64,000 nucleotides of DNA, from assembly GCF_019047785.1 (NCBI RefSeq), contig NZ_CP077290.1:3472001-3536000 (forward strand), given 5' to 3'. The translations under genes and the position numbers were made by a program. The first letter of the stretch is position 1. Each line of letters opens with the position of its first letter. Shown piece by piece: positions 1 to 7,631 of the stretch. The notes beneath the pieces are model-generated. The model had not been told where the DNA came from, made no database searches, and saw only the letters and a list, made by a program, of their open reading frames with translations. This stretch comes from Enterobacter cancerogenus. Lineage in GTDB: Bacteria > Pseudomonadota > Gammaproteobacteria > Enterobacterales > Enterobacteriaceae.

Positions 1-902
1 AACCGCTGGATCGCATTCGTCATCAGTTCCGCCAGATTGCCCAGGGCGATCTCAGCCAGCCGATTGAACCCATTGGCCGCAACTGCGTCGGGCAGCTGGT
101 GCCGCTGCTCAGTGCAATGCAGGACAGCCTGCGTGAAGCGGTCAGCAACATCCGCTCCGGCAGTGAAAATATCTGGCGCGGCGCAACCGAGATCTCCAGT
201 GGCAACAACGACCTTTCCTCACGCACCGAGGAGCAGGCCGCTGCGCTGGAGGAGACCGCCGCCAGCATGGAGCAGCTCACCGCGACGGTAAAACTGAACG
301 CCGAAAGCGCGCGTCAGGCCAGCGCGCTGGCGGATGTGGCGTCAACCACCGCCAGCCGGGGCGGCTCGCTGGTGGAAGAGGTGGTGACGACCATGAGCGG
401 TATTTCAGGCAGCTCGAAGAAAATTGCGGAAATCACTACCGTCATTAACAGCATCGCGTTCCAGACCAACATCCTGGCGCTCAATGCGGCGGTGGAAGCG
501 GCGCGTGCGGGTGAACAGGGGCGCGGTTTCGCCGTCGTCGCCGGTGAGGTGCGCAATCTGGCAAGCCGCAGCGCCAATGCGGCCAAAGAGATCGAAGGGC
601 TGATTGCCGATTCGGTTGCCCGCGTGGCGCAGGGGGCGCAGCTGGTTAATGACACCGGCACCACCATGGAAGCGATCCTACGCGATATCACCGAAGTGAC
701 CACCATCATGAAGCAGATTGCCTCTGCCTCGGAAGAGCAGAGCAAGGGCATCTCGCAGGTTGGTATCGCCATTACCCAGATGGACGGCGTGACCCAGCAG
801 AACGCCTCGCTGGTGGAGCAGGTCTCCGCCGCGGCCTCCGCCCTGGAGCGCCAGACGGAAGATCTGCAGCGCTCCGTCCAGAAATTCCGCCTCTCAGCGT
901 AA
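1..902 (+). CDS. Methyl-accepting chemotaxis protein, C-terminal part (5' end outside window)
   Basis: Cytoplasmic part of a chemoreceptor that controls CheA through CheW. The open frame runs in from the window edge (first full codon at base 3), so the sensor domain and membrane segments are not visible. The first ~35 codons look like the second half of a HAMP domain ([10 protein letters not shown]). The rest is the long coiled-coil signalling domain, with the highly conserved hairpin tip ([20 protein letters not shown]) near bases 460-525. The protein ends in KFRLSA and lacks the NWETF-type CheR/CheB docking pentapeptide of the major receptors, so it probably depends on other receptors for adaptation. 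A hairpin terminator follows directly. The ligand cannot be inferred. Confidence 0.93.
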   Translation, partial: PLDRIRHQFRQIAQGDLSQPIEPIGRNCVGQLVPLLSAMQDSLREAVSNIRSGSENIWRGATEISSGNNDLSSRTEEQAAALEETAASMEQLTATVKLNAESARQASALADVASTTASRGGSLVEEVVTTMSGISGSSKKIAEITTVINSIAFQTNILALNAAVEAARAGEQGRGFAVVAGEVRNLASRSANAAKEIEGLIADSVARVAQGAQLVNDTGTTMEAILRDITEVTTIMKQIASASEEQSKGISQVGIAITQMDGVTQQNASLVEQVSAAASALERQTEDLQRSVQKFRLSA

Positions 903-909
903 TCACCTC

Positions 910-930
910 AAGGCCGCCACGTGCGGCCTT
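910..930 (+). terminator. Rho-independent-type terminator after the chemoreceptor gene
   Basis: Perfect 8-bp inverted repeat AAGGCCGC / GCGGCCTT around a 5-nt loop, starting 8 bases after the stop codon and followed by CATTTTC. The U-tract is short. It separates the chemoreceptor gene from yghW. Confidence 0.7.
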
Positions 931-956
931 CATTTTCACTGGCTATCGCTTAAAAT

Positions 957-984
957 ATCGCTATATAATTTTATATACAACGAT
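957..984 (+). promoter_or_regulatory. Candidate ModE operator over the yghW promoter
   Basis: A 28-bp imperfect palindrome begins ATCGCTATATAAT and ends CAACGAT, 12 bases before the yghW start codon. It shares 20 of 28 positions, with the same length, with the palindrome at 2161-2188. In both, TATAAT occupies positions 8-13, so a bound repressor would cover the -10 box. The arms and the 24-bp CG-to-CG spacing match my recollection of the E. coli modA operator bound by molybdate-loaded ModE. The match was made by eye. Confidence 0.5.
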
Positions 985-996
985 GAGGGCGTAGCG

Positions 997-1284
997 ATGG
1001 ATAACCATTTTGGAAAAGGGCTGATGGCGGGCATGCGCGCGGCACAGGCCGATACGGCAAAGAACGTGGCACACTTCTGCTCTGACTATAAGCGCGGCTT
1101 CGTGCTGGGCTTTTCGCATCGAATGTTTGAGAAGACCGGGGATCGCCAGCTGAGCGCGTGGGAGGCAGGAATTTTAACGCGTCGCTACGGGCTGGATCGC
1201 GACATGGTGATGGACTTCTTCAGAGACACGCACTCAAGCGTGGCGTTGCGCTACTTTATGGCGGGCTACCGTCTCGAAGGGTGA
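997..1284 (+). CDS. yghW: YghW family protein (DUF2623)
   Basis: A 95-residue soluble protein matching E. coli YghW closely over its whole length, including the start ([10 protein letters not shown]) and the block [20 protein letters not shown]. Its biochemical function is unknown. It has no signal peptide or membrane segment. GAGGGCG lies just upstream as ribosome binding site. The 3' end overlaps the convergent DeoR-family gene by 19 bases. A candidate ModE operator over its promoter suggests expression tied to molybdate supply; that link is inference. Confidence 0.9.
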   Translation: MDNHFGKGLMAGMRAAQADTAKNVAHFCSDYKRGFVLGFSHRMFEKTGDRQLSAWEAGILTRRYGLDRDMVMDFFRDTHSSVALRYFMAGYRLEG

Positions 1285-1982
1285 GCGTCGGTGATCACCT
1301 CGGTCACCTGCGAAAGCTGGCCGATTTTCACCTCACTTGAGCGCTGGAATTTGCTCTTATCAATCAGCAGCAGCGATTGACTGGCGCGACGGAGCAGGTG
1401 GGCCTTAAACGCGGCGTTATGCTCGGTTGGATCCCACAGGTTACCCTCCTCGTCGACGCCCTCGCAGGAGAAGATAAACAGATCAATTTCCAGGGTTTTA
1501 AGCTGCGTCGCCAGGGCAGGGTTAACGTAACAGCGGTACTTACGCTCCAGCGTGCCGCCGGAACAGATCAGCGTGATCCGCTCGCGCCTGGCGATTTCGT
1601 GGCAGATCGGCAGGCTGTTGGTAAATACGGTGAGATCCCAGTCGGGGAGCTGGCGCGCCAGGTGAAAGCAGGTCGAACTGGCATCAAGGGCGAGGGTCAT
1701 CCCTTCGCCGATCCACGCCAGCGCGTGGCGTGCAATATCGGCTTTGTCGGCGTAATGGCTTTTCAGGCGCGCGCCAAACGGCTCGCCGCCGTCGCGACTG
1801 GCCGGATGGAGCAGCCGCGCCCGTCCGTGCTGGCGCAGGATCCGCCCCTGCTGCTGAAGCCCGTTCAAATCGCGGCGGATCGTCTCTTTGCTGACGGCAA
1901 GCTGTTCTGCCAGCGCCTCGGTCGTCAGCCAGTCGCAGCGGCTCAGCAAGGCAATAATATTCTGCTGTCTGTCCTGTTTCAT
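1266..1982 (-). CDS. DeoR-family transcriptional regulator, FucR-like
   Basis: A 238-residue sugar-phosphate-sensing regulator. The N-terminus holds the DeoR helix-turn-helix ([20 protein letters not shown], about residues 18-37), followed by a DeoRC sensor domain with the conserved LALDASSTC and SGGTLERKY blocks. It resembles E. coli FucR, the L-fucose operon regulator, strongly along its length, but no fucose catabolic genes are adjacent. The ATG at 1982 is chosen because AGGAAC lies about 10 bases upstream; a longer frame to 2102 adds residues without family resemblance. Its target is unknown: it could control the divergent operon at 2202 or act elsewhere. Confidence 0.88.
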   Translation of the reverse strand: MKQDRQQNIIALLSRCDWLTTEALAEQLAVSKETIRRDLNGLQQQGRILRQHGRARLLHPASRDGGEPFGARLKSHYADKADIARHALAWIGEGMTLALDASSTCFHLARQLPDWDLTVFTNSLPICHEIARRERITLICSGGTLERKYRCYVNPALATQLKTLEIDLFIFSCEGVDEEGNLWDPTEHNAAFKAHLLRRASQSLLLIDKSKFQRSSEVKIGQLSQVTEVITDAHPSRR

Positions 1983-2160
1983 GCGTCTGTTCCTGGGAAG
2001 ATAAATCGATTCTTGCCAGATTATCCGGGCTTGTAAATATGATGTTGAAAAAAGAGGAGGATTTGCGGCACGGATCGGCGAGCGTCCCCTTATCAGGGCC
2101 ATAGTCGCTTCACCGTACCGACGGCGCTACCCCCAAAGCACACCACGACTTCCTTATCCA

Positions 2161-2188
2161 ATCGTTATATAATCAATTGCATAACGAT
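2161..2188 (+). promoter_or_regulatory. Candidate ModE operator and promoter of the binding-protein operon
   Basis: A 28-bp palindrome with 8-bp arms ATCGTTAT / ATAACGAT ends 13 bases before the start codon at 2202. A perfect TATAAT (2168-2173) lies inside it, so a bound protein would block RNA polymerase. The architecture equals that of 957-984 and the arms and spacing resemble the E. coli modA operator. GAGGA at 2193-2197 is the ribosome binding site. The regulator assignment is inference from the motif and from the ModA-like product of the second gene. Confidence 0.6.
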
Positions 2189-2201
2189 ATGTGAGGAAAT
2201 T

Positions 2202-3254
2202 ATGAAACAGCGCTTTTGGCAGGCAGTGGCGTTTTGCGCCCTGATTTTACTTCCGCTTTCTTCTCAGGCGTCTCGCCAGATAACCGACCAGATTGGCCGC
2301 ACGGTGACGATTCCCGACGACGTCGATCGGGTGGTTGTGCTTCAGCATCAAACCCTTAACCTGCTGGTGCAAATGCATGCCACTGACAAAATCGTCGGCG
2401 TGATGGCGAACTGGAAGCAGCAGCTGGGCGAGGGCTATGCGCGTCTCGCGCCAGAGCTGAACCAGAAAGCGACGCTGGGCGATCTCACGCACGTCGATTC
2501 GGAAAAACTGGTAGCGCTCAGACCGCAGGTGGTGTTTGTCACGAACTATGCGCCGCAGGAGATGATCGACAAAATCGCCAGCCTCGGCATCCCGGTCGTG
2601 GCGATCTCCCTGCGCCACGACGCAGCCGGTGAAAAAGCCAAACTGAACCCGACCATGGCCGACGAGGAAAAAGCCTACGATCAGGGGCTGCGCGAAGGGA
2701 TCGCGCTGATTGGCGAGATCGTCAATAAGCAGCCGGAAGCGAAGGCGTTAATTGAGGCGACCGACCAGGGCCGCAAAAAGGTGAGCGACCGCCTGAAGGC
2801 TATCCCCGCCGAAAAACGCGTCCGCGCTTATATGGCTAACCCGGAACTCACCACCTACGGCTCGGGGAAATACACCGGGCTGATGATGGCGCACGCGGGC
2901 GCGGTTAACGTTGCCGCATCGACCATTCAGGGCTTCAAAACCGTGGCGATGGAGCAGGTCATCGCCTGGAACCCGCAGGTGATCTTCGTGCAGGACCGCT
3001 ACCCGTCCGTCGTCAATGAGATCATGACAAGCCCGCAGTGGCAGGTGATTGATGCGGTCAAACACCACCGCGTCTATCTGATGCCCGACTACGCCAAAGC
3101 CTGGGGTTACCCAATGCCGGAAGCAATGGGCATTGGCGAACTGTGGATGGCGAAAAAGCTCTACCCGCAGAAGTTTACGGATGTAGACATGCGCAAGGTG
3201 GCAGACGACTGGTATCAGCGCTTCTACCGCACTCACTACCAGGGGATCGACTGA
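2202..3254 (+). CDS. Periplasmic substrate-binding protein, BtuF/FecB/MolA type
   Basis: A 350-residue exported binding protein of the PF01497 superfamily (class III, used for iron-siderophore, B12 and, in Haemophilus MolA, molybdate/tungstate). Residues 1-23 form a signal peptide ending SSQA-S. Typical blocks follow: the DQIGRTVTIP start, VVVLQHQTLNLL, LRPQVVFVTN and the C-terminal WNPQVIFV. No permease or ATPase gene is adjacent; the only partner is the downstream ModA-like gene, whose start overlaps this stop (TGATG). The ModE-type operator over the promoter and the ModA-like partner make molybdate or tungstate a reasonable ligand, but an iron or cobalamin ligand cannot be excluded from sequence. 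Confidence 0.85.
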   Translation: MKQRFWQAVAFCALILLPLSSQASRQITDQIGRTVTIPDDVDRVVVLQHQTLNLLVQMHATDKIVGVMANWKQQLGEGYARLAPELNQKATLGDLTHVDSEKLVALRPQVVFVTNYAPQEMIDKIASLGIPVVAISLRHDAAGEKAKLNPTMADEEKAYDQGLREGIALIGEIVNKQPEAKALIEATDQGRKKVSDRLKAIPAEKRVRAYMANPELTTYGSGKYTGLMMAHAGAVNVAASTIQGFKTVAMEQVIAWNPQVIFVQDRYPSVVNEIMTSPQWQVIDAVKHHRVYLMPDYAKAWGYPMPEAMGIGELWMAKKLYPQKFTDVDMRKVADDWYQRFYRTHYQGID

Positions 3255-3994
3255 TGCACGTGCTGGCGGCGGGCAGCCTGCGTAGCGTCTGGCAGCCGTT
3301 GATGGCGCAATTCCCGGAACATGTCGACACGCAGTTTGGCCCCGCCGGGCTGCTACGGGAACGTATCGAAGCCGGTGAGCGGTGCGACCTGTTTGCCTCC
3401 GCCAGTCTCGAGCATCCTCTGGCGCTGCAGCGCGCCGGGCGGGCAGCGTCCGTGACGCCGTTCGCCAGCAACAGGCTCTGCCTGACGGTGCGCAGCGATG
3501 TGCTGCGCGCACAGGACGACTGGCGGTCGGTGCTGATGCGCGGCGACTTACGGGTTGCCACTTCCACGGCAGGAGCCGATCCGTCCGGCGATTACACCCA
3601 GGTGCTGTTTAGCCGGATGGGAGAGGCGGGCGAGGCGTTGAGGACGCGGGCGATAGCCCTGGTGGGCGGGCGCGATTCTTCACCGATTCCGGCAGAGATG
3701 CTGGCCGCGCAGTGGATTATTTTCAGCGGGCAGGCGGAGGTGTTTATCGGCTACGCGAGCTATGCCGCCGCGCTTCGGCAGATTGCCGGGCTGACGGTGA
3801 TGGATATCCCTGCGCCCTATAACCCGCGCGCGGATTATGCCTGTGCGGTTATCACGCCGCGCGCCCAGCGTCTGGCGGATTTTTTACAGTCTGATGGGGC
3901 AAAAGGACGACTCAGGCAGGCTGGATTTGGTGAACCAGCCTGCCCAAAACCGTCTTCAGCCCGGTCGCGTAGCGCCACCGGGCGCACATTTTAG
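3254..3994 (+). CDS. ModA-like substrate-binding-domain protein without signal peptide
   Basis: A 246-residue protein of the ModA/SBP_bac_11 type: it opens directly with the first strand of the fold (MHVLAAGSLRSVWQPLMAQF) and carries the family blocks CDLFASASLEHP, VATSTAGADPSGDYTQ and QAEVFIGYASYAA. In ModA these regions bind molybdate or tungstate. The usual signal peptide is missing, so it should stay in the cytoplasm unless a start has been lost. Its ATG overlaps the preceding stop, so the two are translationally coupled. The last ~20 residues (from GFGEPACPKP) are encoded by a hairpin and a REP-like sequence and look like read-through. Its stop overlaps the end of convergent yghU. Confidence 0.8.
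   Translation: MHVLAAGSLRSVWQPLMAQFPEHVDTQFGPAGLLRERIEAGERCDLFASASLEHPLALQRAGRAASVTPFASNRLCLTVRSDVLRAQDDWRSVLMRGDLRVATSTAGADPSGDYTQVLFSRMGEAGEALRTRAIALVGGRDSSPIPAEMLAAQWIIFSGQAEVFIGYASYAAALRQIAGLTVMDIPAPYNPRADYACAVITPRAQRLADFLQSDGAKGRLRQAGFGEPACPKPSSARSRSATGRTF
3915..3944. repeat. Perfect inverted repeat inside the 3' end of the ModA-like gene
   Basis: 10-bp arms GGCAGGCTGG / CCAGCCTGCC around a 10-nt loop, followed at 3959-3986 by a REP-like GCCCGGT...ACCGGGC palindrome. Neither has a U-tract. Hairpins of this kind normally lie after a stop codon, which supports the view that the last codons of this gene were gained by loss of an earlier stop. Confidence 0.6.
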
Positions 3995-4863
3995 CCCTGA
4001 CGTTTATCTTCGGTCTGGGTATCGAAGTCGCTCGCCGCATGGCGTTCGTGCAGCTGCTCGTTCAGTTCACCGTTGGTACGGTTGACGATACGCCCGCGTT
4101 TGACCGCCGGACGGTTACCCACGTCTTTTGCCCAACGCTGGACGTTGGTGTATTTCCCGGCATCGAGGAACTCGGCGGCGTTATAGACGCTGCCCTGCGC
4201 CACGCAGCCAAACCACGGCCAGATCGCCATATCGGCGATGGTATACTCTTCTCCCGCCACGTAACGCCCGCGCGCCAGCTGTTTATCCAGCACGTCAAAC
4301 AGACGCTTGGCTTCCATGGTGAAGCGGTCAATCGCGTACTCAATTTTTACCGGCGCATAGTTGTAGAAGTGGCCAAAACCGCCGCCGAGGAACGGGGCCG
4401 CGCCCTGTAGCCAGAACAGCCAGTTCAGGGTTTCGGTACGGCCCGCCGGATCTTTTGGCAGGAAGTGACCAAATTTTTCCGCCAGATAAAGCAGGATGCT
4501 GCCAGATTCAAACACGCGCGTCGGCGGGGTGGTGGAGTGGTCACGCAGCGCCGGGATCTTCGAGTTCGGGTTCACCTCAACAAAACCGCTGGAGAACTGA
4601 TCGCCTTCGCCGATGCGGATAAGCCACGCGTCGTACTCTGCCGCCGTCACGCCCAGCGCCAGCAGCTCTTCGAGCATGATGGTAACCTTCTGGCCGTTAG
4701 GCGTGCCCAGGGAGTAGAGCTGCAGCGGGTGCGAGCCGACCGGCAGTTCCTTCTCATGCGTCGCGCCCGACACCGGACGGTTGATGTTGGCGAACGCGCC
4801 GCCGTTGGCATTCTGCTTCCATTCCCACACTTTCGGTGGCTGATAGGTGTTGTTGTCTGACAT
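3991..4863 (-). CDS. yghU: Glutathione S-transferase-like disulfide-bond oxidoreductase YghU
   Basis: A 290-residue GST-fold protein matching E. coli YghU along its full length (thioredoxin-like domain about residues 45-130, with LYSLGTPNGQKVTIMLEELL and the gamma-glutamyl-binding block VFESGSILLYLAEKFG; helical C-domain after that). E. coli YghU binds two glutathiones and has disulfide reductase activity. The start ATG at 4863 matches the E. coli N-terminus (SDNNTYQPPKVW); a longer frame to 4989 lacks a credible ribosome site. It is divergent from gss, its neighbour in E. coli too, so both act in thiol metabolism. Gene ends overlap with the convergent ModA-like gene. Confidence 0.96.
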   Translation of the reverse strand: MSDNNTYQPPKVWEWKQNANGGAFANINRPVSGATHEKELPVGSHPLQLYSLGTPNGQKVTIMLEELLALGVTAAEYDAWLIRIGEGDQFSSGFVEVNPNSKIPALRDHSTTPPTRVFESGSILLYLAEKFGHFLPKDPAGRTETLNWLFWLQGAAPFLGGGFGHFYNYAPVKIEYAIDRFTMEAKRLFDVLDKQLARGRYVAGEEYTIADMAIWPWFGCVAQGSVYNAAEFLDAGKYTNVQRWAKDVGNRPAVKRGRIVNRTNGELNEQLHERHAASDFDTQTEDKRQG

Positions 4864-5066
4864 GTTGGCCTGCCTTTTGAGTGATGTGTTGAGGCAGTGT
4901 AGCAGGAGATGACAAAACGGTTTAACGATGAGAGGCGTTATCCAACGTGGCGCTATATTTCTGCGATCGCAGGTGTATGATAAATCCATCTCTGTCAGGT
5001 TAATCTCAACGTGCAGACGACGACAACCTTACTAAAATTGCCGCCTGCCAGCTTTAGGTTGGATAC

Positions 5067-6929
5067 ATGCGTAAAGGAACGTTAAGCAGTGATGCACCCT
5101 TCGGGACGTTATTAGGCTATGCGCCAGGTGGTGTGGCGATATACTCATCCAATTACGACAGCCTCGACCCGCGCTGCTACCCGGAAGACGCGGAATTCCG
5201 AAGCTATATCGGCAACGAATACATGGGCCACAAGTGGCAGTGTGTTGAGTTTGCGCGTCGTTTTCTTTTTCTCAATTACGGTGTTGTCTTTACTGACGTC
5301 GGCATGGCGTGGGAGATCTTCTCCCTGCGCTTCCTGCGTGAGGTGGTGAACGACAACATTTTGCCGCTGCAGGCCTTTGCCAACGGATCGCAGCGTGCGC
5401 CGCGCGCCGGGGCGCTGCTGATCTGGCAAAAGGGCGGCGAGTTCCATGAAACCGGGCACGTTGCCGTCATCACTCAGCTCTGCGGCGATAAGGTCCGCAT
5501 TGCGGAGCAGAACGTCATTCACGCTCCGCTCCCGCTGGGGCAGCAGTGGACGCGCGAGCTGCGCATGACCGTCGAGAACGGCTGCTACACGCTGCACGAT
5601 ACCTTCACCGACACGGAAATTTTGGGCTGGATGATCCAGACCAGCGATACGGAGCACAGTATCCCGCAGCCGGAAATCGACGGCGAGCTGCTGAAAATCC
5701 GCGGTGCGCGGCTCAAAAATCAGCGTCAGTTCGACGGCAAATGGCTCAACGAAAACGACGCTCTGCAGCAGGCGTATGTTCGCGCTAACGGTCACGTCAT
5801 CAACAACGATCCCTGCCACTATTTCACCATTACCGAAAGCGCCGAGCAGGAGCTGATCAAAGCCACCAACGAACTGCACCTGATGTACCTCCACGCGACC
5901 GACAAAGTGCTGAAAGACGATAATTTACTGGCGCTTTTCGACATCCCTAAAATCCTCTGGCCGCGCCTGCGCCTCTCCTGGCAGTGGCGACGTCACCATA
6001 TGATCACTGGCCGTATGGATTTCTGCATGGATGAGCGCGGTATCAAGGTGTACGAGTACAACGCGGACTCCGCCTCCTGCCACACGGAAGGGGGATTAAT
6101 CCTCGAGGAGTGGGTGAAAAACGGCTATCGCGGAACCGGCCACAACCCGGCTGAAGGGCTGCTGGAAGAACTGACCGGCGCGTGGAAGCACAGCCATGCG
6201 CGTCCGTTTGTGCACATCATGCAGGACAACGACGTCGAGGAAGACTATCACGCGCTCTTTATTCAGCGTTCGCTGATGCAGGCGGGGTTTGATACCAAAA
6301 TCCTCCACGGCCTTGGCGCGCTGAGCTGGGATCCCGCCGGACAACTGATTGACGATGAAGGCCGCCCCGTCAACTGCGTCTGGAAAACCTGGGCGTGGGA
6401 AACGGCGATCGAGCAGATCCGCGAGGTGAGTGAAACCGAGTATGCCGCTGTACCGATTCGGACCGGGCACCCTGCAGGGGAAGTGCGTCTGATCGACGTG
6501 CTGCTGCGCCCGGAAGTGCTGGTCTTCGAACCGCTCTGGACGGTGATCCCCGGCAACAAGGCGATTTTGCCGGTGCTGTGGCAGCTGTTCCCGAACCACC
6601 GCTACCTGCTGGATACCGATTTTGAGGTTAACGACCTGCTGAAAACGACCGGCTACGCCGTGAAGCCAATCGCCGGGCGCTGCGGCAGCAATATCGATCT
6701 GATTAGCGCGCAGGACGAACTGCTGGATAAATCCAGCGGCAAGTTTGTTGACCGTAAAAACATTTACCAGCAGCTGTGGTGCCTGCCAAAAGTAGACGGA
6801 AAATATATTCAGGTGTGCACCTTTACCGTGGGGGGAAACTACGGCGGAACCTGCCTGCGCGGGGATGAAACGCTGGTGGTGAAAAAAGAGAGCGATATTG
6901 AACCGCTGATGGTCGAGAAGGATAAATAA
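5067..6929 (+). CDS. gss: Bifunctional glutathionylspermidine synthetase/amidase
   Basis: A 620-residue cytoplasmic enzyme that makes glutathionylspermidine from glutathione, spermidine and ATP (C-terminal ATP-grasp domain, about residues 205-615) and hydrolyses it (N-terminal CHAP-type amidase domain, about 35-200). The amidase nucleophile Cys59 is in HKWQCVEFARRF; the catalytic His lies in HETGHVAVI. The synthetase half keeps GRMDFCMDERG, YNADSASCHTE and the nucleotide-binding GRCGSNIDL. Length and N-terminus match E. coli Gss (619 residues). Monocistronic: yghU diverges on the left and a strong terminator follows. speC, in the same window, makes the putrescine precursor of spermidine. Confidence 0.98.
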   Translation: MRKGTLSSDAPFGTLLGYAPGGVAIYSSNYDSLDPRCYPEDAEFRSYIGNEYMGHKWQCVEFARRFLFLNYGVVFTDVGMAWEIFSLRFLREVVNDNILPLQAFANGSQRAPRAGALLIWQKGGEFHETGHVAVITQLCGDKVRIAEQNVIHAPLPLGQQWTRELRMTVENGCYTLHDTFTDTEILGWMIQTSDTEHSIPQPEIDGELLKIRGARLKNQRQFDGKWLNENDALQQAYVRANGHVINNDPCHYFTITESAEQELIKATNELHLMYLHATDKVLKDDNLLALFDIPKILWPRLRLSWQWRRHHMITGRMDFCMDERGIKVYEYNADSASCHTEGGLILEEWVKNGYRGTGHNPAEGLLEELTGAWKHSHARPFVHIMQDNDVEEDYHALFIQRSLMQAGFDTKILHGLGALSWDPAGQLIDDEGRPVNCVWKTWAWETAIEQIREVSETEYAAVPIRTGHPAGEVRLIDVLLRPEVLVFEPLWTVIPGNKAILPVLWQLFPNHRYLLDTDFEVNDLLKTTGYAVKPIAGRCGSNIDLISAQDELLDKSSGKFVDRKNIYQQLWCLPKVDGKYIQVCTFTVGGNYGGTCLRGDETLVVKKESDIEPLMVEKDK

Positions 6930-6950
6930 TCCTCCCCGAAGGCCATAAAA

Positions 6951-6980
6951 AGTCCGCAGGCGACCCCTGCGGACTTTTTT
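6951..6980 (+). terminator. Rho-independent terminator after gss
   Basis: GC-rich 10-bp stem AGTCCGCAGG / CCTGCGGACT (6951-6960 with 6966-6975) followed by a T run to 6980, and preceded by four A, starting 21 bases after the gss stop. Classic intrinsic terminator. Confidence 0.92.
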
Positions 6981-6991
6981 TATCATTGAGC

Positions 6992-7017
6992 GAAACCTTC
7001 AGGGGTTAGCGTGCGAA
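6992..7017 (+). promoter_or_regulatory. Candidate ECF sigma factor promoter for the peroxiredoxin operon
   Basis: GAAACC (6992-6997), a 16-base spacer, then CGAA (7014-7017), 42 bases before the first start codon. GAAACC-type -35 elements are typical of ECF promoters, and the layout is very close to the GTAACC-N16-CGAA form I recall for Caulobacter SigF, the sigma factor paired with NrsF. Because the operon encodes a SigF/NrsF-type pair, this may be its autoregulated promoter. Single-site match by eye. Confidence 0.5.
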
Positions 7018-7059
7018 CTATTATTCATAAAGCCCCCTTTTTCCCTGATGGAGTCGACC

Positions 7060-7611
7060 ATGAATCGTTTGAAAACCTTGTCTGCCGCTGCTGTACTGAG
7101 CCTTTCCCTCTTCGCAGTAAACGCCCATGCCGCCCTTGAGGCAGGTGCCAACGCGCCGGACTTCAGCCTTCAGGGTGCGCTGGGCGGTAAACCCTTGACC
7201 TTCTCCCTTCAGCAGGCGCTGAAGAAAGGCCCGGTGGTGCTCTACTTCTTCCCGGCGGCCTTCACCAAGGGCTGTACGCTTGAAGCGCACGCCTTTGCCG
7301 AAGCCACCGATGACTTCAAAAAACTGGGGGCGACCGTGGTGGGTGTCACCGCCGGTAACGTTGACCAGGTGGATGAGTTCTCGAAGCTGGAGTGTCGGGA
7401 TAAATTTGCCGTCGCGGCTGACCCCGGCGCGAAAGTGGCGGCTGAGTACCAGACCCTGATGCAGATGAACGGCAAAACGGTTTCTGACCGCACCTCGTTT
7501 GTTATCGCTCCGGACGGCAAAATTCTGCTGAGCTATACCGACCGCAGCCCAGACGAGCACATTCAAAAAACGATGGATGCCGTGAAGAAATACGCGAAGT
7601 CGCACTCGTAA
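7060..7611 (+). CDS. Periplasmic peroxiredoxin (AhpC/TSA, Bcp-like)
   Basis: A 183-residue exported thiol peroxidase. Residues 1-24 are a signal peptide (cut after NAHA), followed by a peroxiredoxin fold opening GANAPDFSLQG. The peroxidatic Cys72 sits in FFPAAFTKGC, the PxxxTxxC active site; the only other cysteine, Cys112 (KLECRDKF), could resolve the sulfenic acid. The ATG at 7060 is preferred over 7048 because GGAG lies 7 bases upstream of it and the mature signal peptide starts there. It is followed after 20 bases by a DsbD-like gene whose product can carry electrons across the membrane, so the pair probably forms an envelope peroxide-reducing system. Confidence 0.92.
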   Translation: MNRLKTLSAAAVLSLSLFAVNAHAALEAGANAPDFSLQGALGGKPLTFSLQQALKKGPVVLYFFPAAFTKGCTLEAHAFAEATDDFKKLGATVVGVTAGNVDQVDEFSKLECRDKFAVAADPGAKVAAEYQTLMQMNGKTVSDRTSFVIAPDGKILLSYTDRSPDEHIQKTMDAVKKYAKSHS

Positions 7612-7631
7612 CCTGAATAACGGGGTCCGCT

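Noticed and set aside
1067..1081. TGGCAC-ACTTC-TGCT resembling a sigma-54 promoter
   Set aside because: Lies inside yghW coding sequence and not before any plus-strand start; the -12 element lacks the GC.
3143..3253. Longer 5' extension of the ModA-like gene
   Set aside because: It would overlap the upstream gene by about 110 bases, and translates to sequence without signal-peptide character; ATG 3254 gives the exact start of the fold.
2247..3512. Antisense open frames over the binding-protein operon
   Set aside because: Arg/His-rich shadows without ribosome sites, opposite two genes with clear family features.
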